From Acidobacteriaceae bacterium (lineage in GTDB: Bacteria > Acidobacteriota > Terriglobia > Terriglobales > Acidobacteriaceae), in NCBI GenBank assembly GCA_003164255.1, contig PLST01000064.1, positions 1,260 to 14,964 on the forward strand: a DNA stretch of 13,705 nt, given 5' to 3'. The notes below the pieces were generated by a model. That model saw only the letters and a program-made list of their open reading frames with translations, searched no databases and was not told the origin of the DNA. The position numbers were made by a program, and so were the translations under genes. Each line of letters starts with the position of its first letter. Position 1 is the stretch's first letter. This document shows, one piece after another, positions 1 through 6,649 of this stretch.

Positions 1-459
1 GTGTCGGACCGGGTGATGATCTCGACACTTCAGCGAATGTACCGTCATTTCTACTTTCGCTTGTGCGACATCGTCGATTCGGCAGAGTTGTTGGATGCAG
101 GCGAAATTGACTTCGAGGAATTGCGCTCGTCCGCGACGAATGCCGACATCTGGGAAGGCGTCGCGACCTATCTCGCGATTGTTTCGGACTATGTGAAACA
201 GTATCGCGGCTCAGCGCTTGAACTGCCCCAGTTCGTGAGATCTTCGGCGCGCTTTGGTGGCGATCAGGTCTACTACAGTCGTGGCTTCTTGCGGGTCCCC
301 ATTATGCCGCAATCTGCCAAATTGTACGGAACCCAGCTTGCCGGCCTATTACGAAAGGGGCAATTACAAAACTGCGCCCGTCTCAGCCTGCTTCCATGCC
401 TTGCTACGGCCGCTGTCGTGGGACAAAAACTTACTGGAAGCGATAAGGGAATCTGGTAA
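1..459 (+). CDS. Uncharacterised protein, probably 5'-truncated by window edge
   Basis: An open frame enters at the first base of the window and ends at a TAA at 457-459, giving 152 visible residues. The first codon is GTG, but nothing upstream can be seen, so the true start is probably outside the window. The visible part is soluble, with no signal peptide or membrane helix. It is rich in aromatic and charged residues early (RMYRHFYFRLCDIVDSAELL), is probably mostly helical, and ends in SDKGIW. It resembles conserved acidobacterial hypothetical proteins that I recall but cannot assign to a named family. A nucleotidyltransferase or HEPN-like helical module is conceivable but no catalytic motif is visible. 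The TonB-family gene follows on the same strand after roughly 70-120 bp, and no functional link is evident. Confidence 0.6.
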   Translation: MSDRVMISTLQRMYRHFYFRLCDIVDSAELLDAGEIDFEELRSSATNADIWEGVATYLAIVSDYVKQYRGSALELPQFVRSSARFGGDQVYYSRGFLRVPIMPQSAKLYGTQLAGLLRKGQLQNCARLSLLPCLATAAVVGQKLTGSDKGIW

Positions 460-581
460 AGTGCCCATTCAGTCTCGGACCATCCGCATTTGGAATCGCG
501 GGGTCAGAGCCGTCAGGTTGCTATTGAACAGTGGTTAACGGAGAGAGGAGTTGCCGGGTTTTCTGCCTCCGGCAAAATACT

Positions 582-1562
582 ATGGGCAATCTCGACACGA
601 CGAATCCCAAGCCGAACTTAGGCGCCAGGAACTCGAGCCAAGGAATGCAGGAAGTTTGCGCTTCCTCACGGCCAGCCGTGGAGCTCCGCCTGCAAAAGGA
701 GTATTACTCGATCTCGCGTAGGCCAAGTCGGCTGATTTCGCGCCCGATATTCACTGCTGATCCACTTGCGTTCAAGCGCGACAAGAAATCGAGCGCGATC
801 TCCTTGGTGGTCCATGTTGTCATTATCGGTCTTGTATTATCGCTGGCGCTGAAAGCTCACAGGATCATCGCGCTGCAGCCGGATACGATTGTAACGCCGG
901 TGGACTTCAATGTTTCCATTCCCCCCATGATCTTACCTGTGGCGAAACTGGAGGGCGGAGGGGGCGGCGGTGGAGCGCATGAGATAGTGGAAGCCACCAG
1001 GGGACAGCTGCCGACGATTGTGAAGCTCCAGACCATGGCGCCACAGGTCATCAGGATCGATCAACCTAAATTGGCGATTGAGCCTGCTATGCAAGTGAAA
1101 ATGCCTGAATCAGACAATCTGCCTACTCTCGGCATGGCGCACTCCCAACAAGTTTCTCTTGCCTCTCAGGGCAGGGGCAGCGGTTCGGGACTTGGCCAGG
1201 GCCTGGGCGGCGGCATTGGCATGGGTCACGGCAGCGGAGCGGGTCCGGGCAGCGGCGGAGGCTACGGCGGCGGCCTGATGAGCGTAGGCGGCGGAGTGGC
1301 CGCACCAGAGCTCCTTCATTCAGTCGAGCCGGAATTCACCGAAGATGCACGTAGAGCAAACTTTCAGGGGATCGTCTCGATCAGGCTTATTGTCGATTCG
1401 CAAGGAAATCCGCAAGACGTTCAGCTTGTCCAGCATCTGGGCATGGGGTTGGACGAAAAAGCCATCGAAGCAGTGAGGCAGTACAAGTTCAAGCCAGCCA
1501 TGTATCAGGGACATCCTGTATCAGTCCAGATTGTCATCGAAATGAGCTTCCATCTGCATTGA
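582..1562 (+). CDS. TonB-family energy transducer with Gly-rich linker
   Basis: Predicted inner-membrane-anchored periplasmic protein that would couple ExbB/ExbD energy to outer-membrane TonB-dependent transporters. From the ATG at 582 it has 326 residues: a cytoplasmic N-terminus, one membrane helix at about 71-91 (SLVVHVVIIGLVLSLAL), a spacer with a run of seven glycines near 125-131, a second Gly-rich stretch at about 197-238, and a TonB C-terminal domain at about 241-326. That domain shows the usual pattern: PEFTEDARRANFQGIVSIRL, then VDSQGNPQDVQLV, then AIEAVRQYKFKPA. The start is uncertain. An in-frame ATG at 531 would add 17 residues, neither ATG has a good ribosome site, and the purine-rich GGAGAGAGGAG at 540-550 is too far from 582. 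The linker is Gly-rich instead of the Pro-rich spacer of classical TonB. No exbB or exbD is in the window, so its partners and substrate are unknown. Confidence 0.88.
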   Translation: MGNLDTTNPKPNLGARNSSQGMQEVCASSRPAVELRLQKEYYSISRRPSRLISRPIFTADPLAFKRDKKSSAISLVVHVVIIGLVLSLALKAHRIIALQPDTIVTPVDFNVSIPPMILPVAKLEGGGGGGGAHEIVEATRGQLPTIVKLQTMAPQVIRIDQPKLAIEPAMQVKMPESDNLPTLGMAHSQQVSLASQGRGSGSGLGQGLGGGIGMGHGSGAGPGSGGGYGGGLMSVGGGVAAPELLHSVEPEFTEDARRANFQGIVSIRLIVDSQGNPQDVQLVQHLGMGLDEKAIEAVRQYKFKPAMYQGHPVSVQIVIEMSFHLH

Positions 1563-1635
1563 TCGTAGGGCCCGCAACGAACTTAATGAAATGAACGTTG
1601 GATGATCTACCCGGCGATAGGCCATAGTCAAACAA

Positions 1636-2868
1636 TCACTGCGTGGCGATTTGCGCAGTCTGCGAATGCAGAGGCAAAGGCGCTGGCTTCCGAGCAAAGT
1701 ATCCCCGGCGCGTCCTCACGATCATCTTACCGTGCTTTGGCGCACTCGCCTCGACACGCACAACCCGGTAGCCGCCCATGCTCGCGGGGTTGGCGGAATG
1801 ATAGCCAATGGTGTATTGTCCCCGAATATCGCGCGCGACATCTGTTGCGATACCATCCACATCCTGCAAAGAACGTGGAAAGTATGCAATGCCGCCCGTC
1901 TCCTGCGACAGCTTCTCGAGGGCGTCACGCGCACGCTCCGATTCTTCCTTGTCGGCGCCGAAAAGAAGCCCGATGGAATAGACTACCGGTCCCCCCAGGT
2001 CCTGCACACGCCGAATGGCCTGCTCAAGGTCAAGTCTCGACGCATTGTCCGCTCCGTCCGTGATGACAAGCAAAACCTGCTTCGGTAGCTTTGCGTGATT
2101 GACCAATTCATCCGCTGAGGCTGCCACCGCATCGTAAATCGCAGTTGTGCCCTTGGAGTCGAAGTGCGAGAGCCCTCGATTCAGTGCGCCGATGTCGGAG
2201 GTAAAGGCCTGGTCGAGAATGGCGCGATCAGAGAAATTCACGATGAATGCAGCATCCTGCGAATTTGAGGCTTTCAACAAGTCCAGCGCTGCTGCGTTAA
2301 CCGCCGCGCGCTTGTCGCGCATCGAACCTGAATTATCAACAAGAATGCCCATTGAGACGGGCTGATCCTGATGCAGAAACGAACTGGTTGCCTGAGGTAC
2401 GCCATCCTCCCAAACGCGGAAGTCACCGCGGCTCAAATCCTGGATTGGCTGACCTTTTTCGTCGACTACAGCGCAGGTTAAAAGAACCTCATCCACATCC
2501 TTGTGCATGGTGTAGCTTCCGTCCTGGCGCTTCTGAATCGCGCCCGGACCGGCTGGGGAGAGAGGCGATGTCAAGCTCACTGGCGCGATTACTTCGGAAT
2601 CCGGCGAGACGATCGGATCGTGATCGGTGTCTAAACGCTGTTGAACCTCCGGAAGCGTTGGATCGCGCATGGGAACATGCATTGTGGGCTGCGCCTGTGT
2701 GGACGCTGCGGGCAGGACCTGGCAAAGTAATGACCGAGCACTAAAGCCCAGCAGGACCAGGCCCGCCAATGCCATGCCCGAAGTCGCAATCAATCTCGTC
2801 ATTCCTCTTAAACGCAACGCAATGTCGCTAAACGCGAGTAACCGTATTTGCCTGTAAGCCGATTCCAT
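1636..2868 (-). CDS. Secreted VWA-domain protein (VWFA-related acidobacterial type)
   Basis: Exported or membrane-tethered protein with a von Willebrand factor A domain, a metal-dependent protein-binding fold. From the ATG at 2868 it has 410 residues. Near the N-terminus is a hydrophobic segment (GMALAGLVLLGFSA). Next comes the lead-in typical of this family (DVDEVLLTCAVVDEKGQPI, then DFRVWEDGVPQ) at about 124-168. The VWA domain at about 171-348 carries an apparently complete MIDAS: DNSGS (D178, S180, S182), GTT near 241 and TDG (D271). The end, GQYTIGYHSAN then VRTRRGYFARK, matches the TIGR03436-type acidobacterial family. The chosen start has GGAG five bases upstream. An ATG at 2946 with AGGA upstream is possible, and one at 2802 would give a tighter signal peptide but its AGAGGA touches the codon. 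It lies 103 bp after the 2972-4027 gene and may be co-transcribed. Its ligand is unknown. Confidence 0.88.
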   Translation of the reverse strand: MESAYRQIRLLAFSDIALRLRGMTRLIATSGMALAGLVLLGFSARSLLCQVLPAASTQAQPTMHVPMRDPTLPEVQQRLDTDHDPIVSPDSEVIAPVSLTSPLSPAGPGAIQKRQDGSYTMHKDVDEVLLTCAVVDEKGQPIQDLSRGDFRVWEDGVPQATSSFLHQDQPVSMGILVDNSGSMRDKRAAVNAAALDLLKASNSQDAAFIVNFSDRAILDQAFTSDIGALNRGLSHFDSKGTTAIYDAVAASADELVNHAKLPKQVLLVITDGADNASRLDLEQAIRRVQDLGGPVVYSIGLLFGADKEESERARDALEKLSQETGGIAYFPRSLQDVDGIATDVARDIRGQYTIGYHSANPASMGGYRVVRVEASAPKHGKMIVRTRRGYFARKPAPLPLHSQTAQIATQ

Positions 2869-2971
2869 GACAACTCCGAACGATGACAGAGATCTGTCCT
2901 TCGTGAAACTACGAGTTTGCAGTGTGGGCCTATTGTTCCACGCCATCAAGCTGTCCTATCAACGCTCCAGA

Positions 2972-4027
2972 CTACTGAGAAATTGGACTCGAGGCGATAG
3001 CCGGTGGTTGCTTCGCTGGGCTGATCTGATCCATCGGCAATTCCAGCGAAAACATAGAAGTTGAGTCCCGATCAGCCTGCACCCAGATGCCGTGAAAGGC
3101 ATCCCGCAGTTCCGGGTGCAGTGCCAACAGTGCAATCATCAACTCTGTCACCTGCTTTCGGGCGGTTGGTGGATCGCGCAACTGGGCGGCCTGATTCGTG
3201 TCAGGAATGTAGTGGACTTCGAGGTCCAGCGGACCCAATAGAACCGTGGTATCGATTGTCGTCACTTGAAACACAGAGCCAGGCGCAGCGAGCATCAGTG
3301 GCTTGGTATCAGGAAGATCTCCCGGACGAACGTGATCGACTTCCCGTTTCAGTTTTTCGAGGTTAGGACTCGACAGGAAGTCCACCGGCTCGAGACAATA
3401 AGCCGCTACGCGATAGTAGAACCATGCATCCCACGCCATGCTTTTCTGAGCATAGTCACGCGCCGTCACCCAATACCATAGGCCATTGTGACCGGCTTCG
3501 ATCATCGGCCTGCTGAAGAAGCCCCCAAGCATCCAGCGGTGCTCAGCCGTCTCAGACAGGATCAGTGAGATCTGCTGCGGCTGCGACACGCCTGTAGCGT
3601 GAAGGATGGTCAAAGCATATTTTCCTGTTGGGAGGTTTGTAAGATTGAACACGACGACTGGCGATCCACAATAGAAATCTGTACGAGCTGCGTTCTGGGG
3701 TTCCGTCGAAGCATCCAGCAAATAGAGGCTATCTACAGTGATGGCCGCCTGCTGCACAAGAGGCTTCAAAGTTCCTACTGAACTAGCGATTCCATCGAAA
3801 TCTTCCGCCACCGCAGGAATCGTACTCTGGCGAAGCGCTTGAACGTCCCCACTTTGCACCTCGCCGACCATTGCGCGAGCAGCGCTCACCAAGGCATCAC
3901 GTTCTGCTGCCGTCATTTGCGACTGCGTCTTGCAGGAGGCTGCCTTGACATTGAGGGGCAACATCAATAATCCAGGAGCAAGAAGCAAGAACATCGTACA
4001 CGGCAAGTACCGGTAATACGGGAACAT
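2972..4027 (-). CDS. Exported protein of unknown function
   Basis: I do not recognise this protein as a named family. From the ATG at 4027 it has 351 residues with a clear signal peptide (MFLLLAPGLLMLPLNVKAA, likely cleaved near residues 29-30), so it should act in the periplasm or outside the cell. AAGGG lies seven bases before this ATG. An ATG at 4072 lacks a ribosome site and would bury the signal peptide behind 15 extra residues. The mature part starts with a helical stretch (about 38-100). A central beta-rich region (about 115-170) includes FYCGSPVVVFNLTNLPTGKYAL, here noted only up to its motif FYCGSPVVVF. It is followed by an aromatic segment with GLWYWVTARDYAQKSMAWDA. Few cysteines are seen (32, 120, 211). 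The VWA gene lies immediately downstream on the same strand, so the two may form an exported pair. No enzyme motif was found. Confidence 0.82.
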   Translation of the reverse strand: MFPYYRYLPCTMFLLLAPGLLMLPLNVKAASCKTQSQMTAAERDALVSAARAMVGEVQSGDVQALRQSTIPAVAEDFDGIASSVGTLKPLVQQAAITVDSLYLLDASTEPQNAARTDFYCGSPVVVFNLTNLPTGKYALTILHATGVSQPQQISLILSETAEHRWMLGGFFSRPMIEAGHNGLWYWVTARDYAQKSMAWDAWFYYRVAAYCLEPVDFLSSPNLEKLKREVDHVRPGDLPDTKPLMLAAPGSVFQVTTIDTTVLLGPLDLEVHYIPDTNQAAQLRDPPTARKQVTELMIALLALHPELRDAFHGIWVQADRDSTSMFSLELPMDQISPAKQPPAIASSPISQ

Positions 4028-4384
4028 GGCTGCACCCTTCAGTGAAGTCGTCTTGCAGGCAAAGGTGATCATCGAGCCGGCATACTAATATGATGCGAGA
4101 AACCACTAGGCAGGGCGTAATGCCGGCGGGATCTCGCGAAGTCTCCGCGGCACGGCTGGATTGAATTGCCCAATAGATGTTCGGACTTCTGGTATGCGGA
4201 TTTGATCTACGGCTCAGTTTCCGGCGAATTCGAAAGAGATATTGCAAGTCTTGCCTACAACTTTGGTGGGCCCGCAATTAGCTTGCCTGCGCGGTCATGT
4301 CTTGCTCACGAACCTTGGATCACTTTGATTCTGTTGTTCTAAGGGGAACATTTGAAGCAGCGTCGATTCAAATACCTCACTTTT

Positions 4385-4400
4385 CTAAGTGGCCACTTAG
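4385..4400. promoter_or_regulatory. Perfect 16-bp palindrome, candidate operator
   Basis: CTAAGTGGCCACTTAG is identical to its own reverse complement, with no spacer. It lies 87 bp before the shared element and about 360 bp upstream of the - strand gene that starts at 4027. A contiguous 8+8 palindrome in AT-rich non-coding DNA fits a binding site for a dimeric regulator. No regulator gene is in the window and I do not recognise the site. Confidence 0.4.
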
Positions 4401-4487
4401 GAGACTATCTATCTTTGGTAATCATGCACTTTCACCGGGATATTGCATACTTATAGACACAACTAACTCATTTTCTGCACCTTAGAG

Positions 4488-4554
4488 TTATTTTCGCTAT
4501 TTATTGAATTATTCGCATTACGCCCCCAAAAAGTGTACTGTTTTATACAGACAT
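4488..4554 (+). promoter_or_regulatory. Shared upstream element, copy 1
   Basis: This 67-bp stretch matches 6110-6177. The last 24 bp (4531-4554) are 23/24 identical and contain the interrupted palindrome CTGTTTTATACAG (4538-4550). The upstream half shares TATTTATTGA and a similar AT-rich to C-rich transition. TATACA (4544-4549) could be a -10 box, but no -35 match lies 16-18 bp further up, so an activator- or alternative-sigma-dependent promoter, or an operator, is more likely than a plain housekeeping promoter. It lies 482 bp before the GTG of the paralogous lipoprotein gene. Confidence 0.5.
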
Positions 4555-4623
4555 TCGGTTAAATATATGCACCACGGTCTGGAATTCGAGACCCAAGCGG
4601 AGAAGCCGATCAGCCGCCAGCCA

Positions 4624-4647
4624 CCTTTTTGACGAATACCAAAAAGG
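4624..4647 (+). other. Inverted repeat, possible leader hairpin
   Basis: CCTTTTTG and CAAAAAGG form perfect 8-bp arms around an 8-base loop. It lies about 70 bp after shared element copy 1 and about 390 bp before the lipoprotein start codon, so it would be in the transcribed leader if transcription begins at that element. No T-run follows, so it is not a clear terminator. Confidence 0.35.
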
Positions 4648-5036
4648 CTCGTTAGCGTCTGTTGCATACCAGAGCTAGATCTCGGCTCGTATCTCCTTTG
4701 CCTTTGCATCCGCCGAATGAGGAAAGAGAAATGCTTGCTTTGTCAGGCCTTGGGCTCATCTGGAGGAGCTGAAACGTCTTGGTGGGCATCAATCGCGGGA
4801 TTGATGAGATCACTTCGTTGATTCCACACTGTTTGGCCGACTCGTTTCGCCGCCAGGCGCCAATGAAGCAAGAAAGAGAAGCTGCTCTGCGCCGAGAAAG
4901 AACAGAAGGAATGGACGCACTCTGTCGGTGCCCTTCCTCCCGGCATTGATCAAAAACGATGCATATGGGCTGATCCTGCGCTTGCTTTGGGTCCACAGGA
5001 TAGTTGTGCCCGTAAATCCTGGACGAAGGAGTTTTT

Positions 5037-5846
5037 GTGAAGACTCGCCGTTATTTCGCATTTTTACTGCTGATCCTTTCGGGATGTGGCGGCGCAGTTA
5101 ATACGCCGCTCACGCCCAAAGCCGCCACCCAGACCACTGTCCAAGCCAGAACGGTGATCTCCAACATCCAGACTGCAACGGGAAACTGGCGCAGTTGGGT
5201 TCAGCTGCCACCAAACTCCGCTGACTGCCTGACACCGTGTTCAGGTACCTCAATCGAAGAGATATTCAAGGTCGCGGATCCATCTTTGAGCGGGGACGCA
5301 ACGATGTTCGAACTGAACCCTGCCAGCCCGTATGCGGATGCACTGTTCTCCGCACAGTTGATCGGCCAGAATTCCCCGCAAACGCCGGACTCCGGCCACA
5401 CTCTCTTGCCCACTATTCATAACTTCATTTATGACAGTTACTTCTATGTGACGAAGGACAGTATCACCCAGGTGCTGGAATTCGATATAAGCATGTACAT
5501 GAACGGCGCCGGAATGATCTGGGGAACCCAGTGCAACCACCTCGGGGATGGAGACTGGGACATCTGGGACAATGTAAACAACCTGTGGGTTTCAGCGGGC
5601 GTACCATGTCAGTTCGTCAACGGCTGGAACCATGTCACGCTCAATCTACAGCGGGAATCCGACAATTCGCTGCTCTACGAGTCCATCGCTCTGAACGGAT
5701 CGACTTACGCGCTCAACAAGACCTATCCTCCGGGAGTTGCCGATCCGTCCTGGTGGGGTGTAACGGCGAACTACCAGATGGATGGGAACGCCGCGTTTGC
5801 CGCAAATACAACGTATGTTGACAACTTCAGCGTTACCTATTGGTAG
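5037..5846 (+). CDS. Lipoprotein with shared beta-rich C-terminal domain (paralogue A)
   Basis: Predicted surface or periplasmic lipoprotein of 269 residues. It starts at GTG with AAGGAG five bases upstream (5026-5031). The signal peptide MKTRRYFAFLLLILSGC contains the lipobox LSGC, so C17 would be lipidated. After a short Thr/Ala-rich spacer, residues about 40-269 form a domain shared with the protein encoded at 6650-7954. Shared motifs are SGHTLLPTIHNF or its equivalent, ITQVLEFDI, WGTQCN, WDIWDNVN, NGWNHVT and NYQMDGN followed by TTYVDNFS. Aromatic-rich beta strands and the terminal YVDNFSVTYW resemble concanavalin-like or carbohydrate-binding jelly-roll proteins, but no catalytic residues can be named and the family is not one I can identify. 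The region upstream is a long non-coding stretch with a conserved element. A role in binding or modifying extracellular glycan is inference from domain look and the nearby glycan genes. Confidence 0.88.
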   Translation: MKTRRYFAFLLLILSGCGGAVNTPLTPKAATQTTVQARTVISNIQTATGNWRSWVQLPPNSADCLTPCSGTSIEEIFKVADPSLSGDATMFELNPASPYADALFSAQLIGQNSPQTPDSGHTLLPTIHNFIYDSYFYVTKDSITQVLEFDISMYMNGAGMIWGTQCNHLGDGDWDIWDNVNNLWVSAGVPCQFVNGWNHVTLNLQRESDNSLLYESIALNGSTYALNKTYPPGVADPSWWGVTANYQMDGNAAFAANTTYVDNFSVTYW

Positions 5847-5996
5847 ACGCTCGTTTTCCACGCCGCTGACATCTGAATCGCATTCGGTGGTTTCTGATGA
5901 AACACTCGGGAGCGATCGCACACCGCAACCGTATTCATGACGGCCCGTTCCTTTCAATGACAGCCTGAATGCAATGCATCTCCGGACATTTCGAGC

Positions 5997-6036
5997 TCAC
6001 GATAACTAGTCGTGAACGTGAGTGTAATTTCTACAC
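5997..6036. promoter_or_regulatory. Cluster of two inverted repeats upstream of element copy 2
   Basis: TCACGA (5997-6002) and TCGTGA (6010-6015) are perfect arms around 7 bp. Just after them, GTGTA (6022-6026) and TACAC (6032-6036) are perfect arms around 5 bp. They lie about 75-115 bp before shared element copy 2, in a position similar to the 16-bp palindrome before copy 1, but the sequences differ. Short inverted repeats can arise by chance, so this is only a candidate operator region. Confidence 0.3.
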
Positions 6037-6109
6037 GGTCTTCAACTACTTTCTCGATGGATCGAGCACAATTTACCTCCGCTGCCAAGTGGTTGGTCAT
6101 CATTTGTAT

Positions 6110-6177
6110 TTATTTCGATTATTTATTGATAAATACCGCGCCGAAGCCCAAATAAGTGTACTGTTCTATACAGACAT
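6110..6177 (+). promoter_or_regulatory. Shared upstream element, copy 2
   Basis: This 68-bp stretch matches 4488-4554. The 24 bp at 6154-6177 differ from copy 1 at one base only. The core is CTGTTCTATACAG (6161-6173), where the single change lies in the 5-bp spacer and keeps both CTGT and ACAG arms. TATTTATTGA is also shared. It lies 472 bp before the TTG start of paralogue B, almost the same distance as copy 1 from its gene (482 bp), although the leader sequences in between are not obviously alike. Confidence 0.5.
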
Positions 6178-6517
6178 CCAGAACATGACCTTTATCTTGG
6201 GCTAAAGCGCATTACTTAAGTTTGGATATCAAGTGAGAGCCGGGGCCGTAGGTGAGCATGCAAGGGGGCTCAGTTAGATATCTCCGGCATCGAGGCACAA
6301 TTGTGAGGCGTATCTATTCTATCGGTAAGCTTCCGCAAGCGCCGAAACCGAGATAGGAAGTGCTTTCAAGCGTTCTTGCACGGGTTGGGTTTTGTTCCAT
6401 CGGATCCAGTCATTGTCGCGCACGCTTAGTTCATTGACAGCAATTATGCTTCTTCCTCGCACCTGCTGTTTTGCATCGTTGATTTAAGCCAAGGTGTTCT
6501 ATCTCCATTCTGACGGA

Positions 6518-6539
6518 GCGCAGCAGCAATAAGCTGCGC
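6518..6539 (+). other. Hairpin in the leader of paralogue B
   Basis: GCGCAGC and GCTGCGC form perfect 7-bp GC-rich arms around an 8-base loop, 110 bp before the TTG start. No T-run follows. It may shape or pause the leader transcript, but there is no match to a riboswitch class I recognise. Confidence 0.3.
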
Positions 6540-6649
6540 AAGGCGACGGCTGACTCTTAGCCCATGAGGGAAGCCTCGTGGGACACGATCTCGATCGCCC
6601 CTGTCATGGCTGGAAGCTGGGAATTCATCAGAATCCCGAGGACGCACGG

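Larger units (their letters stand above)
4081..5036. other. Long intergenic region between divergent genes
   Basis: About 950 bp with no convincing gene. The short open frames here lack ribosome sites, signal sequences or recognisable composition. The region is visibly AT-richer between about 4300 and 4560 than its surroundings. It contains a perfect 16-bp palindrome (4385-4400), the first copy of the shared 67-68 bp element (4488-4554) and an inverted repeat with 8-bp arms (4624-4647). It must also hold the promoter for the - strand gene that starts at 4027 and the control region of the lipoprotein gene at 5037. Confidence 0.6.
5847..6649. other. Long intergenic region before paralogue B
   Basis: About 800 bp without a convincing gene. 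The frame that continues upstream from the paralogue B TTG start to 6578 adds 24 hydrophilic residues and hides the signal peptide, so it is treated as non-coding. The stretch holds inverted repeats at 5997-6036, the second copy of the shared element (6110-6177) and a hairpin with 7-bp arms (6518-6539). No clear terminator was seen after the lipoprotein gene. Confidence 0.55.

Noticed and set aside
950..975. G-quadruplex in the TonB-family gene
   Set aside because: The G-runs encode the poly-Gly stretch and are explained by coding; several runs are only two bases long.
1110..1319. Ala-rich open frames opposite the Gly-rich linker
   Set aside because: They are antisense products of the Gly codons (GGC/GCC), not genes.
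4297..4485. 62-residue open frame in the first long intergenic region
   Set aside because: It covers the 16-bp palindrome, lacks a ribosome site and has no recognisable features.
4538..4550. LexA (SOS) box
   Set aside because: The arms CTGT and ACAG match the enterobacterial LexA half-sites, but the spacer is 5 bp instead of 8, and the downstream genes are not DNA-repair genes.
4488..6177. Shared element as part of a mobile repeat (MITE)
   Set aside because: No terminal inverted repeats or target-site duplications are seen, and both copies hold a similar position relative to paralogous genes.
5969..6205. 78-residue open frame between the paralogues
   Set aside because: It has no ribosome site, overlaps the inverted repeats and the shared element, and looks like no known protein.
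6578..6649. Start of paralogue B at the upstream ATG (6578)
   Set aside because: It would place 24 hydrophilic residues before the signal peptide, and GAGGA sits at the right distance from the TTG at 6650.
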